From positions 118,609 to 182,608 of the forward strand of contig NZ_JAINRD010000021.1 of assembly GCF_020400605.1 (NCBI RefSeq): a DNA stretch of 64,000 bases. Direction: 5' to 3'. Source of the stretch: Streptomyces aculeolatus (GTDB taxonomy: Bacteria; Actinomycetota; Actinomycetes; Streptomycetales; Streptomycetaceae). The stretch's first letter is position 1. Each line of letters opens with the position of its first letter. The notes under the pieces were generated by a model. That model worked only from the letters and a program-made list of their open reading frames with translations. It made no database searches and was not told the origin of the DNA. Below are positions 51,072-60,532 of this stretch, one piece after another. Position numbers and translations under genes: made by a program.

Positions 51072-51215
51072 TCAGCGACCGTCGAAGCTGATGAGCGGGA
51101 CGTTGGGCTGCTCCGGCGTGGCGTTCAGCGCAGCCACCAGGCCGAGGGCTGCGCCCACGGCGAGAGCGGCGGCGGCGACGCTGGTCACCACGGCGGCTAC
51201 CAGTCGGTTCTGCAT
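51072..51215 (-). CDS. Small single-pass membrane protein
   Basis: A 47-aa protein with one transmembrane helix (residues about 3-28, RLVAAVVTSVAAAALAVGAA) and a short outer tail, TPEQPNVPLISFDGR. It resembles small DUF2613-like membrane proteins of actinomycetes, though the match is too short to be firm. The ATG at 51215 is chosen because the helix starts there; longer frames reach 51257 but would run through the TTGACA element. No ribosome binding site is seen, so it may be leaderless. It is divergent from the DUF3068 gene. Function unknown. Confidence 0.5.
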   Translation of the reverse strand: MQNRLVAAVVTSVAAAALAVGAALGLVAALNATPEQPNVPLISFDGR

Positions 51216-51238
51216 GGACGCTGAGTGTGGGAGCAGCA

Positions 51239-51268
51239 TTGACACCCTGTCAAGCACAGCCTTACGTT
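51239..51268 (+). promoter_or_regulatory. Promoter for the DUF3068 operon with face-to-face -35 hexamers
   Basis: A consensus -35 TTGACA (51239-51244), 18-base spacer and -10 TACGTT (51263-51268) lead toward the DUF3068 gene at 51339. TTGACA CCC TGTCAA (51239-51253) is a perfect inverted repeat, so the opposite strand also carries TTGACA aimed at the small membrane protein gene. RNA polymerase could bind in only one direction at a time. Confidence 0.55.
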
Positions 51269-51338
51269 ACCGACCCGTAGAACTTGCACCGCGGTGACAA
51301 AACCAGCGTCCCAAACCAGCCCCTGCCGGGAGTGCAGC

Positions 51339-52349
51339 ATGAGCCGCCGAAAAGCGTCACCCCTGTCCCTCATCCTGCTGGGGTTGGGCGTCTTCCTGCT
51401 CGTGCTCGCCCCCATGCTCGCGTTCTACGTCGAGCCGCGGGCCAAGCTCAATCCCGTCGACATCGAATCGACGACCCGCTACGAGGGCACCGGGACCTTC
51501 TACGACACCGACGCGCAGAAGGAACGCGACAACCAGGAGCTGACGATCGTCCGGCGGGTGCTGGGGGACGTGGCCGCGAGCGACGACGACACCGCCGTCT
51601 GGGACGCCGCCACCGCCATCGACACCCCGCTGACACGGAAGGTCGACGACCCGCGGCGCGCGTTCCAGTTCACCACCGAGCGGTGGGTGATGGACCGCGA
51701 GACCAACGCGCCGGAGCACTGCTGCGGCGAGGACACCGGCGTCGACGGCAAGCGGTTCGGCGGCGACGCGTACCTGAAGTTCCCCTTCGACGTCGAGAAG
51801 CGCACCTACCGCTGGTGGGACAGCACCGCCCAGGACACCGTGGCGCTGGAGTACGCCGGCGAGAAGGAGATCCAGGGCTACACCGGGCTCGCCTTCACCG
51901 GCGAGATCGAGCCCGTCAAGACCGGCACCCGGCAGGTGCCGGGGGTCATGGTCGGGCTGCCCGACAAGGACCAGGTGTTCGCCGACGAGTGGTACGCCAA
52001 CGAGAAGATCGAGCTGGTCGCCGACGAGCGCACCGGCCGCATCATCTACGCCTCCATCGCGCCGAAGAAGACGCTGCGCCAGCCCGGCGGCGGCACCGAC
52101 GAGGTCACGCTGCTGCAGAGCGACGGGATCGAGTTCACCGAGGAGACCCAGAAGGAGCAGGTCGACCTCGCCGACGAGGACAGCAGCAGGCTGAAGCTGG
52201 TCGGCGAGACCCTGCCGGTCGTCGCCCTCGTGGCCGGATTCGTACTCGCCGGCGCCGGCGCCGTGCTGCTGGCCCGCGGCGGCCGGCCGGACGAGCCGGA
52301 CCGCGACCGGGAGCCGGACGGCGTGCCGCCCCAGCCGGTCGCGGCCTGA
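51339..52349 (+). CDS. DUF3068 (PorA-family) membrane protein
   Basis: A 336-aa envelope protein with an N-terminal helix (about 7-27, LSLILLGLGVFLLVLAPMLA), a large extracytoplasmic region and a C-terminal helix (about 287-307, VALVAGFVLAGAGAVLLARG). LNPVDIESTTRYEGTGTFYD and KFPFDVEKRTYRWWD are characteristic of DUF3068. The family is actinobacterial and often encoded next to arabinan or other envelope glycan genes, as here; its molecular role is unknown. The ATG at 51339 with CGGGAG upstream is preferred over the ATG at 51294. It is the first gene of the glycoconjugate operon. Confidence 0.85.
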   Translation: MSRRKASPLSLILLGLGVFLLVLAPMLAFYVEPRAKLNPVDIESTTRYEGTGTFYDTDAQKERDNQELTIVRRVLGDVAASDDDTAVWDAATAIDTPLTRKVDDPRRAFQFTTERWVMDRETNAPEHCCGEDTGVDGKRFGGDAYLKFPFDVEKRTYRWWDSTAQDTVALEYAGEKEIQGYTGLAFTGEIEPVKTGTRQVPGVMVGLPDKDQVFADEWYANEKIELVADERTGRIIYASIAPKKTLRQPGGGTDEVTLLQSDGIEFTEETQKEQVDLADEDSSRLKLVGETLPVVALVAGFVLAGAGAVLLARGGRPDEPDRDREPDGVPPQPVAA

Positions 52350-52493
52350 TGCCCCCCACCCCCCACCCACGTGGCGGGGACGCCGGTTCCCCCGGCCGGC
52401 GTCCCCGTCGCCCCCGTCCCCCCGACCGCCATGCCGCACCCCACGAACGGCCCTGAACCACCCGCCCGCACCCTGAGACGAGTTGGAGCGCCG

Positions 52494-53702
52494 ATGCCCC
52501 AGCACGTACCCCCGTCCCTGGACGCGGACGCGCTCCGGCGTACGCACCCGCACCCGGCCGGCAGCGCCGGCATGCCCGCGAGCCGGGGCGCGGAAGGCCG
52601 CGACGCCGAAGGCCACGCGGCCCGGCGGATCACCTTCCTCGCCCGGCGCGACCTCGGCAACCCGGCAGCCGGCGGCTCGGAACTGCTCGTGGACCGGCTC
52701 GCCGGCGGCCTGACCGACCACGGCCACCAGGTGACGCTGGTGTGCGGGGGCCCGGCCGCGTACCGCGACTACCGCGTCGTCTCCGCGGGCGGGGACGCCG
52801 GGCACTTCCTGCGCGCGCGCCGCGCGCTGTCCCGCCACGTCGGCGGCACCGACCTGCTGGTCGAGGTCTGCAACGGCATGCCGTACCTGGCGCCGCTGTG
52901 GCACAGCGGCCCGTCGCTCTGCCTGGTCAACCACGTGCACACCGAGCTGTGGGCGATGCGTTACCCCGGGCCGCTGGCCCGGCTCGGCCGCCGTCTCGAA
53001 CACTGGGCGCTGGCCGGCGCGCACCGCGGCAACCTCCTGGTCGCCGTCTCCTCGTCCACCGCCGCCGCGCTGCGCAACATCGGCGTCGACCCCAAGCGGA
53101 TACGGGTCGTCCACAACGGCGTCGAGGACCCGGGCCCGCTGCCGCCGAAGTCGCCGGAGCCGCTGTTCCTGGCGATGGGCCGGCTGGTGGAGTACAAGCG
53201 CATCGACCTGCTGCTGCGGCTGTGGGAGCGGGTGCGCCCGGTCACCGGCGGCCGGCTGGTCATCGTCGGCACCGGCCCCGAGCGCGGCCGGCTCGAAGCG
53301 ATGGCGGGGCCCGGCGTGACGTTCACCGGCCACGTCTCCGAGGGCGAGAAGCACCGCCTCCTCGCCTCCTCGTGGCTGCTGCTGCACCCCTCGCTCGTCG
53401 AGGGCTGGGGCCTGGTGGTGACCGAGGCGGCGGTGCGCGGCACCCCCGCGATCGGCTTCGACATCCCCGGCCTGCGCGACTCCATCCGCGACGGCGACAC
53501 CGGCATGCTGGCCCGCGGCGAGAGCGCGTTCGCCGCGCACTGGTGCTCGCTGGCGCTGAGCGAGGAGCGGCGCGCCGCCCTCGGCACCGCGGCCCGCGCC
53601 CGCGCCACCCGGCTGAGCTGGGAGGCGACGGTACGCGACTTCCGCACCGTCGCCGACGAGGCGCTCGCGCGCGCCGGACGGCACGAGAAGCGGGGGGGAT
53701 GA
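52494..53702 (+). CDS. Family 4 glycosyltransferase
   Basis: A 402-aa GT-B fold retaining glycosyltransferase. N-terminal half: RRDLGNPAAGGSELLVDRLA, the acceptor-side loop with Gly-rich turn. C-terminal half: VVHNGVED, FLAMGRLVEYKRIDLLL and the nucleotide-sugar motif HPSLVEGWGLVVTEAA, where the two Glu of the ExxxxxxxE signature lie near residues 301-309. The first 45 residues are Pro/Ala-rich and outside the fold. GGAG lies before the ATG at 52494. Its stop overlaps the methyltransferase start by four bases. It probably adds a hexose on the cytoplasmic side of a membrane-linked glycan. Confidence 0.88.
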   Translation: MPQHVPPSLDADALRRTHPHPAGSAGMPASRGAEGRDAEGHAARRITFLARRDLGNPAAGGSELLVDRLAGGLTDHGHQVTLVCGGPAAYRDYRVVSAGGDAGHFLRARRALSRHVGGTDLLVEVCNGMPYLAPLWHSGPSLCLVNHVHTELWAMRYPGPLARLGRRLEHWALAGAHRGNLLVAVSSSTAAALRNIGVDPKRIRVVHNGVEDPGPLPPKSPEPLFLAMGRLVEYKRIDLLLRLWERVRPVTGGRLVIVGTGPERGRLEAMAGPGVTFTGHVSEGEKHRLLASSWLLLHPSLVEGWGLVVTEAAVRGTPAIGFDIPGLRDSIRDGDTGMLARGESAFAAHWCSLALSEERRAALGTAARARATRLSWEATVRDFRTVADEALARAGRHEKRGG

Positions 53703-54433
53703 CAGCAGTGCGGGACCCCTCCATACGGCGGTCGGTCGCCCTCTTCCGCGCCTTCATGAAGGAGCAGGACGACCCCGCCCGCGCCTACAGCCTGCTGGCG
53801 CGGGACGCGGCGGACCAGGTCGAGCGGATCACCCCGCTCAAGGACCGGCTCGTCGTCGACGTCGGCGGCGGCGGGGGCTGGTTCACGGAGGAGTTCCGCA
53901 GCCGCGGCGCCGAGGCGTACCTCTTCGACTGCGACGCGGGCGAGATGGCGGCCGGCTCGGACGTGACCACGGGTGCCGTGGTCGCCGACGGCTACCTGCT
54001 GCCGCTCGCCGACGGCGTCGCCGACGTCGCGTTCTCCTCCAACGTGCTGGAGCACGTGGCCGACCCCGAGACCTTCCTCAGCGAGCTGATCCGGGTCACC
54101 AAGCCCGGCGGCCTGCTGTACGTGGCGTTCACCAACTGGCTCTCCCCCTGGGGCGGCCACGAGCAGGCGCCCTGGCACTACCTGGGCGCGGACCGGGCGC
54201 GCCGCCGCTACACGCGGCGCGCCGGACGCGACCCCAAGCACACCCTGGGCGAGAACCTCTTCCCCATCCACATAGGCCCCACGCTCAAGGCGGTACGGGC
54301 CCGGGACGACGTCGAGGTCGTCGCGGCCCGCTCCCGCTACTGGCCCTTCCTCGCCGAGGCCGTCGTCCGTGTCCCCGGCGTACGCGAGTTCGCCACCTGG
54401 AACCTTCTTCTCATACTCCGGCGGTGCCCATGA
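53699..54433 (+). CDS. SAM-dependent methyltransferase, class I
   Basis: A 244-aa methyltransferase. Motif I is VVDVGGGGGWFTEEF at about residues 49-63, the acidic loop YLFDCDAGEM follows, and motif IV/post-I is FSSNVLEHVADPETFLSEL, typical of the Methyltransf_11 group. ATG overlaps the glycosyltransferase stop, and its own stop overlaps the ATG of the arabinofuranosyltransferase gene (ATGA at 54430). Coupling suggests it methylates a sugar or lipid carrier intermediate of the same pathway; the acceptor is unknown. Confidence 0.85.
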   Translation: MTAVRDPSIRRSVALFRAFMKEQDDPARAYSLLARDAADQVERITPLKDRLVVDVGGGGGWFTEEFRSRGAEAYLFDCDAGEMAAGSDVTTGAVVADGYLLPLADGVADVAFSSNVLEHVADPETFLSELIRVTKPGGLLYVAFTNWLSPWGGHEQAPWHYLGADRARRRYTRRAGRDPKHTLGENLFPIHIGPTLKAVRARDDVEVVAARSRYWPFLAEAVVRVPGVREFATWNLLLILRRCP

Positions 54434-57400
54434 CCTCCACGCTCCCAGCCCAGCCGGCCACGCCCGGCCGGCCCTACTCACCGCCGCCCCCGACAGGGCC
54501 GGCAGGGGGGCGGCCGCCCGGGAGCCGGCGCAACTGGCGCTGGCCGCTCGGCTTCTGGGCGCTCGCCTTCGTCGCCTGGCTCATCCCCTCCGCGGGCAAG
54601 ACGACGTTCGAGACGAAGCTCGGCGTGGCGGTCGACCCGTGGAAGTTCGCCGGCGACCTGGGCGAGCTGTGGCACGACCAGAACGGCTTCGGCGGCATCC
54701 ACGACCAGTACTTCGGCTACGCCTTCCCGATGCTGCCGTACTACCTGCTGACGGACCTGCTCCAGATCCCGACGTGGCTGGCGGAGCGGCTGTGGCTGTC
54801 GCTCGTGGTCACCGCCGCGTTCTGGGGCGCGCTGAAGCTGGCCGACCGGCTGGGCTTCGGCACCTCGGGGACCCGGGTGCTGGGCGCCGCCGCGTACGCG
54901 CTGTGGCCCGTGTTCACCATCATCGTCGGCTCCACCTCCGCCGGTGCGCTGCCCGGCGCGGTGCTGCCGTGGGTGCTGCTGCCGCTCCTCGACGAGCGGC
55001 TGACCCCGCGGGTCGCCGCCGCCCGCTCGGCGCTGATCATCCCGTTCATGGGCGGCGTCAACGCCGCGTCCACGCTGGCGGCGCTGCTGCCCGCGCTGCT
55101 GTACGTGTGCACCCGCACCGGGCAGCGTCGCACGAAGCTGCTGGCGTGGTGGCTGCCCGGGGTGCTGCTGGCGTGCCTGTGGTGGATCGTGCCGCTGCTG
55201 CTCCTCGGCGTCTACGGCGAGAACTTCCTGCCGTTCATCGAGACCGCGCACAACACCACGACGACCATGTCGGCGACCGAGGTGCTGCGCGGCACCGGCA
55301 ACTGGGTCGCGTACCTGAACTTCGGCGAGGAGTGGCTGCCCGGCGGCTGGACGGCCGCCACCGGCTGGCTGCCGATCATCTCCTCCGCGCTCGCCGCCGG
55401 CCTGGGCCTCGCGGGCCTGGCCCGCCGCGACCTGCCGGAGCGGCGCTGGCTGGTGCTGACCGCGATGACCGTCGCGCTGGTCACCATGGCCGGCTACGGC
55501 GGCGCGCTGGGCGCCCCGTTCTCCGGCAGCGTGCAGGACGCGCTGGACAGCTGGCTGAGCCCGTTCCGCAACATCTACAAGTTCCAGCCCGGCCTGGCCC
55601 TCGCGCTCGCGCTCGGCCTCGCGCACTTCGTCGCGGTCGCCGCCGAGCGCCGCGGCACCCGGGCAACGCCGCGGCGCAGCACATGGGTGCCCGCGGTCGC
55701 CTCCCTCGTGGTGCTGCCGGGCCTGCTGCTGCCGTACGCCAACGGCGACGTGCTCCAGCCGGGCGCGTTCGACAAGCTGCCCAAGCACTGGGAGCAGACG
55801 GCGGACTGGCTGGAGGAGTACTCCCCCGACAGCCGGGCGCTGGTGGTGCCGGCGACCGCGCACGGCACGTACGAGTGGGGCAAGCCGATCGACCAGCCGC
55901 TGGACGTGCTCGCCGAGTCCCGGTGGGCGCAGCGCGACTACGTGCCGTTCGGCACGGCGGGTTCGCGGCGCGCGATGGACGCCGTCGACCAGGCGCTGAT
56001 GACCGGCGGCGAGGTGCCGGGGCTGCAGGCGTTCCTGGCCCGCGCCGGCCTGCACTACGTCGTCGTGCGCAACGACCTCGACCCCGACCAGGTCGGCTAC
56101 GTCCCGCCGACCACCGTGAAGCAGACGCTGACGTCCTCCGGCTACGAGAAGGTCGCCGAGTTCGGCCCGGAGCTGACCGGCGGGCGCATCCCCGAGGGCA
56201 CGCCGCTGCAGATCGAGGGCCTGTTCTCGCGCCAGCGGGCGGTGGAGATCTTCCAGCCGGCGAACGGCGAGGACCTGCGCCCCGGCCCGGCCGGCGCGCT
56301 CAACGCCGCCGACACCGCCGTCCTCAGCGGCGGCCCGGAGTCGCTGCTCCAGCTGTCCGCCGACGAGGGCTGGCAGGGCCGCCCCGCGGTGCTCGCCGGC
56401 GACGCCCACCCGGGCGTCGAGGAGCCGGCCGTCAAGGTGCAGGCGGACGGGCTGCGCCGGGCGGACACCCGGTTCGGCGTGGTCAACAACAACACCTCGT
56501 ACACCTACACCGAGGACGAGAAGAACCCGTCCGAGAGCCTCCAGGACCCCGGTGACGAGCCGCGGATGATCGTGCCGGAGAAGGGTGCGGAGCACCAGAC
56601 GACGGCCGTCCTCGACGGCGCCGCCTCGGTGACCGCGTCGACCAGCGGCAACTGGATGTTCCACCTGCCGCAGTTCGACCCCGTCAACGCCTTCGACGGC
56701 GTGGCGCAGACCGGCTGGGCCGAGGGCAACCCGGACACCTCCGAGGGCGAGTGGCTCCAGATCGACTTCACCGAGCCCACGAACCTGGAGGGCACGCTCG
56801 ACCTGACGCCGCTGCCCGGCGCCGGCATCCGCCCCGAGCCCGTCGAGGTCGAGGTGGAGACCGCGCGCGGCAGCGAGGTCAGCACGCTGCAGGCCGGTGG
56901 CCGTACGCAGACCGTCAAGTCCCCCGAGGGGCAGGCGGAGTGGCTGCGGATCACCATCCGCAAGACCGAGGGCACCCGCACCGGCTTCGCCGGCGCCGGC
57001 TTCGCCGAGGTCGAGATCCCCGGCGTCTCGCCGGTCAGCCGGCAGCTCCAGCTGCCCGCCGACGCCAAGCAGGTCGCCGCGGACGCGGAGCAGGTCTCCC
57101 TGCACCGCGGCAGTGACCTCGGCGGCCTCAACCCGGCCGCGGCGGAGACGGGTCTGCAGCGGCGCTTCGAGTCCGGTGCGGGCGAGTACACCGTCACCGG
57201 CAAGGCGCTGCCCGTACAGGGGCAGGACCTCGACGCGCTGCTGGACGACCTCGGCGCGGCGGACGACGACCGGATCAGGGCCACGGCTGGCTCGACGCTG
57301 CCGCTGAGCCCCCAGCTGAGCCCGCGCAACCTGGTCGACAAGGACCTGACCACGGCCTGGATCGCGGGCGAGGACCAGTCTCTCTCGCTGAGCTGGCCGG

Positions 57401-59100
57401 AGGAGACGGAGATCAGCGAGTTCGTGCTCGCGCCCGCCGGCGGGCTGTCGGCCCGGCCGACGGAGGTCGAGGTGACCACCCCGACCGGGGCGCAGACCGT
57501 GGGCGTGGACGCCAACGGCTGGGTGCGGATCCCGCCGGTGACGACCGACCGCCTCGACATCAAGGTCACCGAGGCCGAGGCGCTGTCGGTGCACAACCCG
57601 TTCGCGGACCGCGACGTGCAGCTGCCCGTGGGCCTCACCGAGGTCTACGTCCCGGCGCTCGGCGAGGACGCGGAGAAGGACCTGCGCACCGAACCGGTCG
57701 ACAAGGACGAGCCGTTCGAGCTGGAGTGCGGCCGCGGCCCGATGGTGTCCGTGGACGGGCAGCTGCTCAACACCCGCGCCGAGGGCACGCTGGGCGACCT
57801 CGTCGACCGCCGGCCGGTGGACATCGAGCTGTGCCCGGACGACGGCGAGAAGGCGGGTCCCGTACAGCTGGAGGCCGGCCGGCACGCGGTCGCCGCCGGC
57901 GACGGCGAGGCGCTGGCCGTCACCGACCTGACGCTGACCCGCGGCGAGCCCGCGGCGGCGGCGGAGGGCCGCGAGGTGGAGGCCACCGACTGGGCGGGCG
58001 ACGAGCGTTCCGTGACCGTCGGCGAGGGCGAGGACGCGTACCTCACCACGTACGAGAACTTCAACGACGGCTGGAAGGCCACGCTGGACGGCGAGGAGCT
58101 GGAGTCGGTGCGGCTCGACGGCTGGCAGCAGGGCTTCCTGGTGCCGGCGGACGCCAGCGGCGAGGTGAAGCTGGAGTACAAGCCGGCCGCCTGGTACGAC
58201 GCCGGGATCTTCGCCGGTGTCGCCGCCGTCCTGGCGCTGCTGGGCCTGGCGTTCGTCCGCGCCGGGCGGCGCGAGGCGGTCGCCGCGGAGCCGGCGCCGC
58301 CGGCGCCGGGCTGGGTGCTGGGCGCGCTGGTGCTCACCGCCGTGGTCGCCGTGGTGGCCGGTCCTTACGCGCTGATCGTGCCGGCGCTCGCGCTGCTGGC
58401 GCGGACCCGGGCCGGGCTGCTCGCGCCGCTGGCGCTGGTGGCGATGGCCGGCGCGGGTGTTGCGGCGCTGACCGGCGCGGGCGAGGCTGTCCGCATGGAC
58501 GAGGGGGCCTTCAGCGGAGTGGCGCAGGCGCTCGCGGTGCTGGCCCTGGCCGCGGCGCTGGTCACCGCGGAGCGGCCGGAGCCGGCCGGGGAGGAGACCG
58601 GGTACGGCCCGGGCACCGACCCGGAGGCGGAGACGGCCTCGTTCCCGGCGTACGGTGCGGGGATCGCGGGTGCGGGTGCGGGTGCGGCCGGTGCCGCGGG
58701 CGGTCCGCCGCCCGGGCCCGGCGGGCCGCCCGGACGCACCGCCGTCGCGGCGGAGCCCGCCGCGGCGCCGCAGCCGGAGCCCGACCGGCCGACACAGCGC
58801 TTCTGGCGCCGCAGGTCGGCGGGCACGGCGGCCGCGGAGTCCGCCGCCGAGCAGACGCCGCCGCTGGGCACCGAGCGCGCCGCCGCGGGCGACTCCGCGA
58901 CGCCGCCGCTGGGCACCGCCCAGGACGAGCCGCGCGACGCCTTCGTCCCCAAGCCTCCGATCCCGCTCAGCGGTACGGCGGAGGAGGGGGCCGGGGACGC
59001 GGACGGCGTCCAGGACACCCCGCCCGCGGACGCACCCCCCGCGGACACCCCGCCGGACGACGGCACGCCCGCCGACCGGCGGGAGGAGAACGGCAAGTGA
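54430..59100 (+). CDS. DUF3367 (AftD-like) GT-C alpha-arabinofuranosyltransferase
   Basis: A 1556-aa membrane glycosyltransferase. The N-terminal GT-C domain (about 20-650) starts with FETKLGVAVDPWKFAGDLGE, then a FGYAFPMLPYYLLTD segment, the DUF3367 signature, and about ten transmembrane helices. Two F5/8C-like carbohydrate-binding regions follow (about 725-870 and 955-1075). A C-terminal helix bundle (about 1257-1360) ends in a 180-residue Pro/Ala/Glu-rich tail. In mycobacteria AftD transfers arabinofuranose from decaprenyl phosphate onto arabinogalactan and lipoarabinomannan. Streptomycetes are not known for those polymers, so the acceptor here must differ. Start at the ATG 54430; a GTG two codons earlier is possible. 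Confidence 0.87.
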   Translation: MTSTLPAQPATPGRPYSPPPPTGPAGGRPPGSRRNWRWPLGFWALAFVAWLIPSAGKTTFETKLGVAVDPWKFAGDLGELWHDQNGFGGIHDQYFGYAFPMLPYYLLTDLLQIPTWLAERLWLSLVVTAAFWGALKLADRLGFGTSGTRVLGAAAYALWPVFTIIVGSTSAGALPGAVLPWVLLPLLDERLTPRVAAARSALIIPFMGGVNAASTLAALLPALLYVCTRTGQRRTKLLAWWLPGVLLACLWWIVPLLLLGVYGENFLPFIETAHNTTTTMSATEVLRGTGNWVAYLNFGEEWLPGGWTAATGWLPIISSALAAGLGLAGLARRDLPERRWLVLTAMTVALVTMAGYGGALGAPFSGSVQDALDSWLSPFRNIYKFQPGLALALALGLAHFVAVAAERRGTRATPRRSTWVPAVASLVVLPGLLLPYANGDVLQPGAFDKLPKHWEQTADWLEEYSPDSRALVVPATAHGTYEWGKPIDQPLDVLAESRWAQRDYVPFGTAGSRRAMDAVDQALMTGGEVPGLQAFLARAGLHYVVVRNDLDPDQVGYVPPTTVKQTLTSSGYEKVAEFGPELTGGRIPEGTPLQIEGLFSRQRAVEIFQPANGEDLRPGPAGALNAADTAVLSGGPESLLQLSADEGWQGRPAVLAGDAHPGVEEPAVKVQADGLRRADTRFGVVNNNTSYTYTEDEKNPSESLQDPGDEPRMIVPEKGAEHQTTAVLDGAASVTASTSGNWMFHLPQFDPVNAFDGVAQTGWAEGNPDTSEGEWLQIDFTEPTNLEGTLDLTPLPGAGIRPEPVEVEVETARGSEVSTLQAGGRTQTVKSPEGQAEWLRITIRKTEGTRTGFAGAGFAEVEIPGVSPVSRQLQLPADAKQVAADAEQVSLHRGSDLGGLNPAAAETGLQRRFESGAGEYTVTGKALPVQGQDLDALLDDLGAADDDRIRATAGSTLPLSPQLSPRNLVDKDLTTAWIAGEDQSLSLSWPEETEISEFVLAPAGGLSARPTEVEVTTPTGAQTVGVDANGWVRIPPVTTDRLDIKVTEAEALSVHNPFADRDVQLPVGLTEVYVPALGEDAEKDLRTEPVDKDEPFELECGRGPMVSVDGQLLNTRAEGTLGDLVDRRPVDIELCPDDGEKAGPVQLEAGRHAVAAGDGEALAVTDLTLTRGEPAAAAEGREVEATDWAGDERSVTVGEGEDAYLTTYENFNDGWKATLDGEELESVRLDGWQQGFLVPADASGEVKLEYKPAAWYDAGIFAGVAAVLALLGLAFVRAGRREAVAAEPAPPAPGWVLGALVLTAVVAVVAGPYALIVPALALLARTRAGLLAPLALVAMAGAGVAALTGAGEAVRMDEGAFSGVAQALAVLALAAALVTAERPEPAGEETGYGPGTDPEAETASFPAYGAGIAGAGAGAAGAAGGPPPGPGGPPGRTAVAAEPAAAPQPEPDRPTQRFWRRRSAGTAAAESAAEQTPPLGTERAAAGDSATPPLGTAQDEPRDAFVPKPPIPLSGTAEEGAGDADGVQDTPPADAPPADTPPDDGTPADRREENGK

Positions 59101-59105
59101 ACACC

Positions 59106-59135
59106 GGTGGGCGCCCCGCACCCGGGGCGCCCACC
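59106..59135 (+). terminator. Strong hairpin inside the glycoconjugate operon
   Basis: GGTGGGCGCCCC at 59106-59117 pairs perfectly with GGGGCGCCCACC at 59124-59135 around a six-base loop, in the 52 bases between the DUF3367 stop and the next start. It could end part of the transcripts or protect the long upstream message. Confidence 0.65.
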
Positions 59136-59152
59136 GCGAAGGAGAGGCGTAG

Positions 59153-60532
59153 ATGACGGTGACGCAGCCCGCCCGGCCCGCCCCGGCGGCGCCGGGACGG
59201 GTCCCGTTCCCCACGGTGGACGAGGTCTCGCTGCACTGCACGGATCCGCTGGAGCCGGAGACCGTGCACATCGAGCTCCACTTCCCCGGGCGGTTCGAGC
59301 CCGAGCGGCTGCGCACCGCGCTCGCCGAGGCCGCGCGCCGGCACCCGCGGTTCCAGCAGCGCAAGGCCGGCAGCCGCTGGTGGCACCGCCGTTACCAGTG
59401 GCAGGTCACCGCGGAGGCCGACGTCGACCCGGTGTCGTTCCTGGCCGCGGGGCCCGGCGTGCTGGAGGCCGCGCGCGAGCGCACCATGACCGACTGCCCG
59501 CCGCTGGACGCCGCGCCGCCGGTCCGTATCGAGGCCGTCGAGACCGAGGACGGCGGCACGGTGCTGATGACCACCGTCAACCACACCGCCATGGACGGCC
59601 CTTCGTGCCTGCGGGTGCTGGCCACCGCCGCGGAGGCGTACGCGGGCGGCGGACCGCAGGCCCCGCCCGCCGGCGGTACGGGCTCCGGCGGTACGCGGCC
59701 GAAGGCCGCCCCCGCGGCGCCCCCGTCCCCGCCGCCCGCCGCGGGCCGCTCAGGGCCCACCCGCCCCGCGCGCATCGCCGGCGACACCTCCGCCCCCGGC
59801 ACGGGCAACGGCCTCCTCCTCCTCGACCTGCCCGCCCCCCGCCGCACCTCCTACGGCGCCACCGTCAACGACCAGCTCCTCGTCGCCACCTGCCTGACGG
59901 CCGCCCGCTGGAACCGGGCGCACGGCGCCCGCACCGCCCCGGTCCGCCTGACCATGCCCGTCGACAACCGCGCGCGGGAGTCCGCCGGGATGCTGATCGG
60001 CAACGGCACCCGGCTGACCGAGGTCGGCTTCGACCCCGGGGAGCGCACCGACGCGGAGGCGCTGACCGGCGGCGAGTCGCCGGACCGGGCGGCCGTGGAG
60101 CGGCTGCTGCGCGCCACCATGGCCCGTACGCACGCGCTGAAGTCCGAACCCAGCCGCCCGCTGGGCCTGTACGGCGCGCTCCTCACCGCGCCGGTGCTGC
60201 CCGTCGGCGTACGCGGCGTGCTGGCCCGTACGCTGCGCAGCACCGCCGCGCCGCTGATGTCGACCACCCTGCTGTCCAACCTCGGCCGCATCGTCTACCC
60301 GCTGGACTTCGGCCCCGCCGGCCGCCCGAGCGCGGTGTGGGTCTCCGCCCCCTCCCGCATGCCGCGCGGCCTGGCGATCACCGCCGCGTCCACCGCCGGC
60401 CGGCTGCACCTGGCCATCCGCTACTCCCGCGCCCTCCTCGACCACGCCGCCGCCGTGCGCATCGGCGAACTGATGCAGCAGGGCCTCGCGGCCTGCGTGG
60501 AGGACACCGGAGCCGCGGGGGACCCGGCGTGA
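59153..60532 (+). CDS. Condensation-fold acyltransferase (PapA-like)
   Basis: A 459-aa enzyme with the chloramphenicol-acetyltransferase/condensation fold. The HHxxxDG-type active site is NHTAMDGPS (catalytic His near residue 143), and a DFGPAGRPSAVWVSAPSRMP segment late in the chain fits the second structural motif (DFGxG). It is a stand-alone domain, without carrier or adenylation domains, so it is not part of a nonribosomal peptide synthetase; it more probably esterifies a sugar or polyprenyl-linked glycan, as PapA and related proteins do for mycobacterial lipids. Residues 165-200 are a Pro/Gly-rich insertion. Ribosome binding site AAGGAGAGG lies upstream. Four-base overlap with the next gene. 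Confidence 0.75.
   Translation: MTVTQPARPAPAAPGRVPFPTVDEVSLHCTDPLEPETVHIELHFPGRFEPERLRTALAEAARRHPRFQQRKAGSRWWHRRYQWQVTAEADVDPVSFLAAGPGVLEAARERTMTDCPPLDAAPPVRIEAVETEDGGTVLMTTVNHTAMDGPSCLRVLATAAEAYAGGGPQAPPAGGTGSGGTRPKAAPAAPPSPPPAAGRSGPTRPARIAGDTSAPGTGNGLLLLDLPAPRRTSYGATVNDQLLVATCLTAARWNRAHGARTAPVRLTMPVDNRARESAGMLIGNGTRLTEVGFDPGERTDAEALTGGESPDRAAVERLLRATMARTHALKSEPSRPLGLYGALLTAPVLPVGVRGVLARTLRSTAAPLMSTTLLSNLGRIVYPLDFGPAGRPSAVWVSAPSRMPRGLAITAASTAGRLHLAIRYSRALLDHAAAVRIGELMQQGLAACVEDTGAAGDPA

Noticed and set aside
54478..59364. A 1628-codon open frame antisense to the DUF3367 gene
   Set aside because: High GC makes long antisense frames common; the translation is rich in Arg/His/Gln/Gly without any domain, and the sense strand has a full recognisable protein with coupled neighbours.
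59153..60532. Nonribosomal peptide synthetase condensation domain
   Set aside because: The HHxxxDG-type motif is present, but there is no adenylation or carrier domain and the context is glycan assembly.
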